DNA of 64,000 nucleotides from the NCBI RefSeq assembly GCF_002150035.1, contig NZ_NETS01000010.1, positions 682,001-746,000 of the forward strand. The letters are read 5' to 3'. The notes under the pieces were generated by a model. That model did no database searches. It was not told where the DNA came from and was given only the letters and a program-made list of their open reading frames with translations. Source of the DNA: Leptospira venezuelensis (GTDB lineage: Bacteria > Spirochaetota > Leptospiria > Leptospirales > Leptospiraceae). The first letter of the stretch is position 1, and each line of letters starts with the position of its first letter. A program made the position numbers and the translations under genes. This document shows positions 54,614-62,050 of the stretch, piece after piece.

Positions 54614-56051
54614 AAGAAAGATCAGTTCCTTTAGGAAGAAGAGTAACTTCTATCTCCGCAGGAAGTGGTTTCCAAATTTCAGAATCCTTTGCTTTGAATA
54701 AAATGGGAGAAGGTAGAGCAGCCCAAGCCTCACTACGGAATAGATCTACCATTTCCTCTCCCTTTTGGTAAGCACGCGAAGATTCAATCTTCTCCGGTTT
54801 TACACTGGCAAGAGGCACCCAACCGAAACTCGGAATATAAATGTCCAGAGTATCCTTGAAAGAAGGATTCGAATTTCCTGAAAATACCAAACTTCTCACT
54901 GGGCGAACGGGCAAACCTGAATCCAGCAAAGACTTTTTCAAACTGTCCCAATCAGAACGGAATAATCTCGCATCGAAAATTTTATCTAAGAAAAAATTCC
55001 CCGCCTTCTCTTTTACAGAAACCCTATTTTTAGTGAATGCTGCCAAGTCGGTGGGAATCTCTTCCTTCTTCTTTAAGAAATCATCCAGGACGTAATATCG
55101 AACATTAGTCGTTCTTGCTTCGAAATGGTATTCTAAAGTTTGGGGACCTTTCGGATCGTCTATTCCCAATTTTTTAGAAAGAGCACGAACTCCCATCACC
55201 ATATCCCCTTTAAATTTGGGGTCTTTTGTTTTTAGATTCCTTATCCTTTGGTGTTCCGTTGTAGGAGGAGGAAGAAGTCCTAAAGCTCCACCAACTAATG
55301 TTGCTTCATCCAAAGAATATTTGATCTTAACATTGATAAGATAAGTGGCCTCGCCTGAAGCAAGAAATCTATCAGTTTCTACAAAGGAGATTTTTTTGAC
55401 TTCTCTAGTAGTTCTATCTACAACATAGATCCTGCTTCCTAAGATCGCAATACCTCGTATATCCTTAGAAGGAGAACGAATCGATCCAGTGATCTTTCCG
55501 CTAGTAGGATCATATCTATATACGTTTCCGTCAGAAGAATCTGTGATCCAGAGACTATCTCTTGCAAAACAAATATCTTTTGGCTCGGACCTATCCGTTA
55601 AAAAGCCACCAAAAAAACTTTGGGTTCCTTTATCATAAACGGAAACCTTTCCAGTTTCGGAATCCAGAATATACAGATAATTTTGAAAATTCGCAATCCC
55701 ACCTATCTTATCTATTGGGACCTGTATTCTTTCAGTAACTCCACCAGTGTTAGGCTCCACCTTTAAAACGACCCTTTTACTTGCTACGAATAGTTTACCT
55801 TCTCTCGGATCGAAGTTCAAACCTGCAATGAATGGAATTCCTAGATTGAAAGCTTCTTGTCTACCGCTTGGATCCACACGAATGATCGCTCTTCTTTTGC
55901 TATCAGCGAACCAAAAATTTGTTCCGTCGTAAGAAAGACCGTAAGGACTTTCGGTCAATTGAATGTCTACATCACCTTCTTCTTGTGAATGGACAGAAAG
56001 AGAGATTATTAGAAAGAGTAGTATAGAAAGTTGGAAGATCAGTTTTCTCAT
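54606..56051 (-). CDS. NHL-like beta-propeller with degenerate transglutaminase-like domain
   Basis: 481 residues with a signal peptide ('LIFQLSILLFLIISLSVHSQ'). Residues about 25-220 form beta-propeller blades ('SPYGLSYDGTNFWFADSKRR' and similar). Residues about 230-440 resemble a transglutaminase fold ('SGLPVRPVRSLVF', 'DIYIPSFGWVPL'), but the usual Cys/His at the active site are not seen, so catalysis is doubtful. Its 5' end overlaps the M50 protease stop (4 bases), so they are co-translated. Confidence 0.75.
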   Translation of the reverse strand: MRKLIFQLSILLFLIISLSVHSQEEGDVDIQLTESPYGLSYDGTNFWFADSKRRAIIRVDPSGRQEAFNLGIPFIAGLNFDPREGKLFVASKRVVLKVEPNTGGVTERIQVPIDKIGGIANFQNYLYILDSETGKVSVYDKGTQSFFGGFLTDRSEPKDICFARDSLWITDSSDGNVYRYDPTSGKITGSIRSPSKDIRGIAILGSRIYVVDRTTREVKKISFVETDRFLASGEATYLINVKIKYSLDEATLVGGALGLLPPPTTEHQRIRNLKTKDPKFKGDMVMGVRALSKKLGIDDPKGPQTLEYHFEARTTNVRYYVLDDFLKKKEEIPTDLAAFTKNRVSVKEKAGNFFLDKIFDARLFRSDWDSLKKSLLDSGLPVRPVRSLVFSGNSNPSFKDTLDIYIPSFGWVPLASVKPEKIESSRAYQKGEEMVDLFRSEAWAALPSPILFKAKDSEIWKPLPAEIEVTLLPKGTDLSSN

Positions 56052-57031
56052 TTTGAAAATACTTCGAGTAGAATATTCCAGAGATCTTCTCCTAAACTGC
56101 TCTTAGCTCCAGAAGAGGATACAACAGTGATCGGAGAGATCGGAAAAATAAGCAGGAAGGATAATAACATACCCCAGCCAAATATCTTTCTAAATTTACC
56201 GATTGGATAAGAAGCATCCGGGACAAATGGATGTTCTACTCTGATGAAATAGTAGATGAGCAATCCCCATAAGATCCACGAATAATTCCAAAGAGATAGC
56301 AAAAGAAATGCGGAAAACAAATAGTAGATCCACTTTCTATAACCTTCTCCTGCTAATGAATAAAGAACATGACCTCCGTCTAATTGACCAAAAGGTAAAA
56401 GATTTAATGCAGTTATCAGAAGTCCTACCCAGCCTGCAAACGCAAGAGGATTGTATTCTACGGTAAAGAGAGAAGAGTCGAACGGGCCTAAAATTTTCTG
56501 AGACAGTACGTAAGTGAAAATGCTGTCTCCGAAATGAATATCCATCAGCTCTGGATGGGCATGCAATATTACAGTTCTTTCTGCGAGAGAAACTAATTGA
56601 GAATTATATAATCCGATCACAAGACAAGGTATAGAAAGTACCAAACTCATCACAGGTCCCCAGATCCCTATATCGAATAATTGAATCTTATTTCGGATAG
56701 GTTCTTTGATACGTATCACAGCGCCCATTGTTCCTACGGGAGAAAATGGAACAGGTAAGAAATAAGGAAGAGTTGATTTGATCCCATAATATCTGGCGGC
56801 TAAGTAATGCCCCATCTCATGGCAAAATAAAATCCCAAGAAGAGAAAAGGAATAAGGAGTTCTAATACGAAAGATCTCTGAGATTGTTGCGAAGTTTAAA
56901 TACGGGATCTTGAATATATCATCCTGAAATGTTAAAGTAAAAAAAGTTAGAACGAAAAGAAGTACATTCCATCCGTATGACGATCTATTCAATTTTTTAG
57001 ACCGTTTTCCTTTAGATTCCGACTCAGGCAC
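56048..57031 (-). CDS. Site-2 protease family (M50) membrane metallopeptidase
   Basis: 327 residues, about eight helices. The zinc motif HEMGH is in 'ILFCHEMGHYLAARYYG' (about 70) and the third ligand in 'LLPFGQLDGGHVLYSL' (about 215), both intact. 'PVPFSPVGTMGAVIRI' between them is typical. It cuts membrane-spanning substrates within the bilayer; target unknown. It leads the operon with the propeller protein. Confidence 0.92.
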   Translation of the reverse strand: MPESESKGKRSKKLNRSSYGWNVLLFVLTFFTLTFQDDIFKIPYLNFATISEIFRIRTPYSFSLLGILFCHEMGHYLAARYYGIKSTLPYFLPVPFSPVGTMGAVIRIKEPIRNKIQLFDIGIWGPVMSLVLSIPCLVIGLYNSQLVSLAERTVILHAHPELMDIHFGDSIFTYVLSQKILGPFDSSLFTVEYNPLAFAGWVGLLITALNLLPFGQLDGGHVLYSLAGEGYRKWIYYLFSAFLLLSLWNYSWILWGLLIYYFIRVEHPFVPDASYPIGKFRKIFGWGMLLSFLLIFPISPITVVSSSGAKSSLGEDLWNILLEVFSK

Positions 57032-57142
57032 TTTCCCAAAATGATTCCTCCTTTACATACCAACAGATGGTTTCAGGTTTATTCATAACTAGATACAACA
57101 ATATTCTTCTGTCGACTGTCAAAGAAGAACCGGGATAAACAT

Positions 57143-57856
57143 TTGTTCGAAAACATCAAAGCAATTAAAAAAAACGATCCAGCAGCCAAGTCCTATTTGG
57201 AAGTTATTCTCTGCTATCCGGGTCTACATGCGCTTTGGTTCCATTCCCTGGCACACTTTTTATATAAGATCAAAATTCCTTTATTTCCCAGAATCATCAA
57301 TACTTTCGCAAGATTTTTGACGGGGATAGATATTCATCCGGGAGCAAAAATTGAACCGGGTATTTTTATAGATCATGGCCAAGGTGTTGTCATAGGAGAA
57401 ACTGCAGAAATAGCGAAAGGTTGCCTTATTCTACAAGGAGTTACCTTGGGGGGAACAGGTAAAGAAAGTGGAAAAAGACACCCCACCTTAAAAGAGAACG
57501 TGGTGGTTGGAGCCGGAGCAAAAATTTTAGGAAATATTGTCATCGAACATAATGTTCGGATCGGTGCTGGTTCCGTAGTGCTTAGAGATGTTCCTGCAGA
57601 TTGTACTGTTGTTGGAGTTCCCGGAAAAGTAGTCCGTTCCAAAGTAGATTTCGGAAAAGAAGGAGAAAGAATGCTGGATCACGGAGAACTTCCTGACCCA
57701 GTCGCAAGAGTTTTCTCAATTTTGGTCGAAAAGATAGATACCCTGCAAAAAGAAGTGAACGAATTATATGCAAAGTCCAGTATCAAAGAGAAAAAGTCGG
57801 ACTCTAAACACGAAGATGATGAACTAAATGAGTTCATTCACGGCAGCGGAATCTAA
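57143..57856 (+). CDS. cysE: Serine O-acetyltransferase
   Basis: 237 residues from a TTG. The short CysE (EpsC-like) form: helical N-terminus 'FENIKAIKKNDPAAKSYLEV' and left-handed beta-helix 'GIDIHPGAKIEPGIFIDHGQ' through 'ADCTVVGVPGKVVRS', with the catalytic His-rich 'IDHGQGVVIGETAEIA' and 'LGGTGKESGKRHPTL'. Makes O-acetylserine, the first step of cysteine synthesis. A charged C-terminal extension follows. Monocistronic in appearance. Confidence 0.94.
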   Translation: MFENIKAIKKNDPAAKSYLEVILCYPGLHALWFHSLAHFLYKIKIPLFPRIINTFARFLTGIDIHPGAKIEPGIFIDHGQGVVIGETAEIAKGCLILQGVTLGGTGKESGKRHPTLKENVVVGAGAKILGNIVIEHNVRIGAGSVVLRDVPADCTVVGVPGKVVRSKVDFGKEGERMLDHGELPDPVARVFSILVEKIDTLQKEVNELYAKSSIKEKKSDSKHEDDELNEFIHGSGI

Positions 57857-57942
57857 ATTTCAGAAAGATTTTTTTTGACAAACTGACCTTCTTCCAAATC
57901 CTTTAGGCTATATTCGTTAGCCGCCTTTGCGGCCGAGGGTTT

Positions 57943-58209
57943 ATGAAGTCGAAAATAAGGGCATTTTTTCTAGTTTGTTTTTCTACAGTCCTACTCTATT
58001 CATTTTCAGATTGCGGGCTTTTGGTAAATCATGAGGATCTTTGTGCAGAAGATCTGAAAAATTACGATGATTGTTTTACTATTATGCTGATTGCAGATCC
58101 TGCTTGTGGGCAAGGAACAGGTACCTGTCTTCCTGCCTATATTCAATTAGCTAAAACACTTTGTGCAAGCAGAATGAAGCTTAAGGGATGCAGGGCTCAC
58201 AGGAATTAA
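57943..58209 (+). CDS. Small Cys-rich exported protein of unknown function
   Basis: 88 residues. A signal peptide ('FFLVCFSTVLLYSFSDC') with a possible lipobox at Cys, then six to seven further Cys, in 'DDCFTIMLIADPACGQGTGT' and 'LAKTLCASRMKLKGC'. 'LIADPAC' recalls 'LIAADPC' of the lipoprotein at 14268, suggesting a small family. A bidirectional terminator follows. Confidence 0.68.
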   Translation: MKSKIRAFFLVCFSTVLLYSFSDCGLLVNHEDLCAEDLKNYDDCFTIMLIADPACGQGTGTCLPAYIQLAKTLCASRMKLKGCRAHRN

Positions 58210-58212
58210 ATA

Positions 58213-58242
58213 AAAAAGCCTCCAAGATTGGAGGCTTTTTCT
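58213..58242. terminator. Bidirectional terminator between the Cys-rich gene and rlpA
   Basis: A-rich GCCTCCA-AGAT-TGGAGGC with a T-run gives a strong hairpin with U-tails on either strand, serving both convergent genes. Confidence 0.85.
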
Positions 58243-58263
58243 TTCAGAGACCGAATGAGAATT

Positions 58264-59166
58264 TTACTTTTTAGGGATAAAGCAATCCACTCCGTCTTCT
58301 TTCAATTTTGATTTTAGAAGGTCCGCTTTTGCGCGATCCATAAAATCACCCATTTGAAGAACGAACATACCATCTCTTTCGAAAAGATATACTTTCTCAC
58401 CATATTCTGCAGAAAGATTTTTTCTGTAGTCTTCAGCAAGTCTGCTGTTTCTAAAAACTCCTACTTGGACAGTTTGTCCTTTGGGAGCTCCCTTCACTAA
58501 TGGAGCAGGAGTTACAGCTTTTTTAGGAGTCAATCTTTCAGGTTTGTTTTCTTTTAGAAGAGCTTCTTCATCTTCCAAACCTTCCATGTCTTCAGACTCT
58601 GCTGCTCCACCTTTACTTACTACAGTAAGACCAACTCTTGCAATTCCTACATCTTTGAATTCCAAGTTCTCTGCTGCTTTTTCAGAAAGATCGATGATCC
58701 TATCTTTTACGAAAGGTCCTCGGTCGTTTACTTTTACTAAAACTTCTTTATCGTTTTCTAGATTTTTCACTCGAACCACTGAACCTAAAGGAAGGCTTGG
58801 GTGAGCTGCAGTCAGTTTTGTTTTGTCGAAAATTTCTCCACTAGCAGTTGGCTTACCGTGAAATTTAGGACCATACCAAGAAGAATATCCAACTTCGTCG
58901 AAGTCTCCATTGGATCCTGATTGTTGTCTGGAAGGAGTAGTGGCTTTTACTGGTTTATTATCCGCAAGAAGATCATCCAATCCTCTGGAAGCGGAAGAGT
59001 TCTTAGCCAGAACCAAATCTCGTTTGGACTCTTGGTCCATTGGAACGATTTCTTTTTCAAAAAATATTTCGGAAGGATCTCCGGACGCGCTGATACTTCT
59101 TCTTGTTTCGGAAGAAGCGCAAGCGGTAACAGTTATCAATGCGAAGATAGCAGCTATCTGTTTCAT
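58264..59166 (-). CDS. rlpA: RlpA-like lipoprotein with SPOR domain
   Basis: 300 residues. Lipoprotein signal ending 'TVTAC'. The double-psi beta-barrel (about 90-180) shows 'GYSSWYGPKFHGKPTASGEI', with the catalytic Asp in 'VKVNDRGPFVKDRIIDLS'. The SPOR domain is at the C-terminus ('GQTVQVGVFRNSRLAEDY'). RlpA is a lytic transglycosylase acting on denuded glycans at the septum; SPOR targets it there. Confidence 0.94.
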   Translation of the reverse strand: MKQIAAIFALITVTACASSETRRSISASGDPSEIFFEKEIVPMDQESKRDLVLAKNSSASRGLDDLLADNKPVKATTPSRQQSGSNGDFDEVGYSSWYGPKFHGKPTASGEIFDKTKLTAAHPSLPLGSVVRVKNLENDKEVLVKVNDRGPFVKDRIIDLSEKAAENLEFKDVGIARVGLTVVSKGGAAESEDMEGLEDEEALLKENKPERLTPKKAVTPAPLVKGAPKGQTVQVGVFRNSRLAEDYRKNLSAEYGEKVYLFERDGMFVLQMGDFMDRAKADLLKSKLKEDGVDCFIPKK

Positions 59167-59242
59167 TTCGGACCTCTGTCTTTCTATGTTATATTTTCGG
59201 AGTTTTTTACACTTTACCTGAAGTTTTTTTCAGGTTGTTTTC

Positions 59243-60178
59243 TTGGGAATTTTAGTCGATATTCCGGATATGACCGAGGCCGATATCAAACGAAAGTTCA
59301 ACCAGGCTTTAAAACTCGAAAAAGAGGGGAAAATTTCCCAGGCGGCCAAGGTATATTCTGAAATTTTGGGGATGAATCCCAAGTTCCAAAAAGCTTATTT
59401 AAACCTGGGTGCACTCTATTCTCGGACGGGTGATTCTGAGAATGCGATCAAGACGTACCAAAAAGCTCTCGAACTTGGAAAAACTACGGAGCTCTACTAT
59501 AACCTTGGTGTCGAGCTCTACAGATTAGGAAGTTTAGACGCTGCAATTAAGGCGCTTAAAGGTTCTTTAGAATTAAATAAAAAATATCTAAACTCTCATC
59601 TACTTCTCGCATATTGTTATAAGCAGTTAGACCGGCCTGATAAGTCAGAATTATATCTGAAGAATGCAATCAAATTAGATCCTAAAAATAAAACTGCTTA
59701 TGCTGCGCTTGCAACCATCTACTTTGATACTGAAAAATGGGAGGAAGCATTAGCAGCCGCGAATGCTGCAATTCAGATTAATCCGAATGATCCTAGAATG
59801 GAAATCCTAATGACGGAGATCCATGTAAAACTAGGAAACTATAAGCAGTCCTTCGAGACTCTCAAAAAGGTAACTACAACCGCTCAAGGATTTGTTCAAT
59901 TCAACGATTCTATCAAGGAAGCCAAACAAAAACCTAAACCAGAAGAGAAAGTATTCTTCGATAATTTAGAAGTTTTGACTCGGAAGAAATTGGATGAATT
60001 TAAGAATAAACTCACTCTATCCAAGGAAAGTCCTCAAGATTTCGAGGCTCCAGAAGCACAGGACGCGCTTGATCTTTCTCTTATGTATTTGTTTCATGGA
60101 GATACAGAGCGGGCCTTAAAGTATTTATTGTATGCGCAGAAAAACTTACAGGAAAATCCTAGTTCTGAAACCGGTTAA
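59243..60178 (+). CDS. TPR-repeat protein
   Basis: 311 residues from a TTG, or 302 from the in-frame ATG at 59270. At least five TPR units with the 34-residue 'AY.NLG..Y...G....A...Y..AL' pattern ('AYLNLGALYSRTGDSENAIK', 'LYYNLGVELYRLGSLDAAIK'). No signal or enzyme domain, so a scaffold role is likely. It overlaps the next gene by 47 bases. Confidence 0.85.
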   Translation: MGILVDIPDMTEADIKRKFNQALKLEKEGKISQAAKVYSEILGMNPKFQKAYLNLGALYSRTGDSENAIKTYQKALELGKTTELYYNLGVELYRLGSLDAAIKALKGSLELNKKYLNSHLLLAYCYKQLDRPDKSELYLKNAIKLDPKNKTAYAALATIYFDTEKWEEALAAANAAIQINPNDPRMEILMTEIHVKLGNYKQSFETLKKVTTTAQGFVQFNDSIKEAKQKPKPEEKVFFDNLEVLTRKKLDEFKNKLTLSKESPQDFEAPEAQDALDLSLMYLFHGDTERALKYLLYAQKNLQENPSSETG

Positions 60179-61148
60179 TCTCCTTCTTTTACCTGTTCTT
60201 CTATTCTTCTCTTGTTTATATCCAATACGAAACAATGAACAGATCGAAAACGATCCGATGTTTCTGTATCTTCCTGCTACAGATTACACAAGGGAGAAGG
60301 TTGACTCAGTAAAAAGTCCTTGGGAAGCAAAAACTCATAGAGGAAAAGCAATCCTTGCTCCTGAAAAAAATAATGTGGGAGTCCTATTCGTAAGGTTTTC
60401 TCTTATAGATGACGCAGAAGAAGAATTCTTAAGTTCGCAAAAACTTCTTTCTAATAACCCGATACCTTCACTGAATTTATTACGTTTATATTATCTAGTG
60501 GATGATATCTCTGAGGCCAAAAAATTCCTGGAAAAATTCCTAAAACAATCTCCTCCAATTGAACGCAAAAAATTCGAGAATCTTCTTATAGAAGCTCAAA
60601 GAGACGAAGAACTTGTGATTTATAGAGATGCGCTATCTACCATTCCTGGCCAAGAAATTTATGCTTGGGAAGGCTTAGCAGAATACTTCTTTTCCAAGCA
60701 AGAATGGTCCAAAAGTTATTATTATTTGGAAAAGATATTACAACAAAGTCCATTTCATAAAAATGCAAGAGGTCTGATGCTAAAAATGGCCCATATCTTG
60801 GAGAAATGGGATGATGTTTTAGTTTTCGGACTCAGCCTAAGCGGTACCGGAGAAAGAATTCCTGAATTGGAATACTATATCGCGCATGCTTATTGCGAAA
60901 AAAGAAGATATGCAGAAGCATTGGATTGGCTGCATAAAGCTCCCGAATCAGAAAAGGAATCACTTGTATTCTTAGAATTATGGAAACTTTCTCTACTTTC
61001 TAAAAATCCGAAAGCAGATGTTTCTCCACTTCTTCCTTATTTTAGAAAATTGAAAACTAAAGGACTCCAATTCACTGAAGAGGAATTTTTTCCTACTCTA
61101 ACTCCAGAAGGAAAAGAAGCGGCAGATAGAGTTCGTTATGGACGATAA
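60132..61148 (+). CDS. TPR-containing lipoprotein
   Basis: 338 residues. The signal peptide 'NLLLLPVLLFFSC' ends in a lipobox, then TPR-like helices ('GLAEYFFSKQEWSKSYYYLE', 'AYCEKRRYAEALDWLHKAPE'). It starts within the end of the preceding TPR gene (47-base overlap in another frame), so the two probably form a complex. Its stop overlaps folP by 13 bases. Confidence 0.8.
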   Translation: MRRKTYRKILVLKPVNLLLLPVLLFFSCLYPIRNNEQIENDPMFLYLPATDYTREKVDSVKSPWEAKTHRGKAILAPEKNNVGVLFVRFSLIDDAEEEFLSSQKLLSNNPIPSLNLLRLYYLVDDISEAKKFLEKFLKQSPPIERKKFENLLIEAQRDEELVIYRDALSTIPGQEIYAWEGLAEYFFSKQEWSKSYYYLEKILQQSPFHKNARGLMLKMAHILEKWDDVLVFGLSLSGTGERIPELEYYIAHAYCEKRRYAEALDWLHKAPESEKESLVFLELWKLSLLSKNPKADVSPLLPYFRKLKTKGLQFTEEEFFPTLTPEGKEAADRVRYGR

Positions 61149-62011
61149 ACTCCGTGGGACATTTCCCAAGTTTTCATTGCTAATAAAAATAGTTTAGGTG
61201 AATGAGTTCTGATCATAGGAACTCCTTTGGACCAAAGATACATTTCCGAGATCGCAGTCGGAACAATTCTATCTTCTACAGATAAACCACCCAATGCATT
61301 TCCTAAAAAAGATTTTTTAGTAACGGAGACCATAAGGTTTGGGAATTCGGAAAGAATTTCTGTGATTCTCGAAAGAACAGCAAAGCTTACCTTATAATCA
61401 GGACTTAAAAAAAATCCCATTCCTGGATCTAAGATCAAACGATCTGCCAATCCTAGAGCTTGGAAAGTTTTTGTTCTTTTTCTAAAAAATTCCAATGCAA
61501 AAGGCACAACTGTCTCCGGTCTTAGATCTGAAAATTCAGAAGCCTTGATGGAATGATCTTGGGAGAACATTGCTATATATTTTGTAGACTTGTCACTTGC
61601 ACCTTTTAGCAAATCTAAACTTTCAGGATCTACGAATCCTCGGATATTATTGATATAATTTACGCCTGCTTCCAAAGCCTTTTGGATGACGTAGGGTCTG
61701 AACGTATCTATAGAGATTGCAACCTTCTCCTTTTTAAGTTCGGAGATAATCTCTTTCATTCTATCCCATTCCATAACTTCTGAGATGGGCTCTGCTTTTA
61801 CATTGGAGGACTGAGCTCCAATATCTATAACATCGGCACCTTCTTCTATTAAAGATTTTGCTTTGGCTAAAGCTAGGTCCTCTTTCAGGTATTTTCCCCC
61901 ATCCGAAAATGAGTCACTGGTTATGTTCAAAACCCCGAATAACATCGGTTTCGGGGGGAAAATTTCTGCCTGGATTCCTTTCAGAAGGTTCGATTCCATC
62001 TTAGTTTCCAT
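61136..62011 (-). CDS. folP: Dihydropteroate synthase
   Basis: 291 residues from the ATG at 62011 (or 61999); the longer frame to 62068 would overlap the divergent gene. 'LFGVLNITSDSFSDGGKYL', 'IDIGAQSSNVKAEPISEV' and 'RLILDPGMGF' give the pterin and pABA sites. It makes dihydropteroate for folate. The divergent gene starts 39 bases away. Confidence 0.93.
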   Translation of the reverse strand: METKMESNLLKGIQAEIFPPKPMLFGVLNITSDSFSDGGKYLKEDLALAKAKSLIEEGADVIDIGAQSSNVKAEPISEVMEWDRMKEIISELKKEKVAISIDTFRPYVIQKALEAGVNYINNIRGFVDPESLDLLKGASDKSTKYIAMFSQDHSIKASEFSDLRPETVVPFALEFFRKRTKTFQALGLADRLILDPGMGFFLSPDYKVSFAVLSRITEILSEFPNLMVSVTKKSFLGNALGGLSVEDRIVPTAISEMYLWSKGVPMIRTHSPKLFLLAMKTWEMSHGVYRP

Positions 62012-62050
62012 CTTGATACTTGGGGTCTTTGTTCCGATACTAATTACAAG

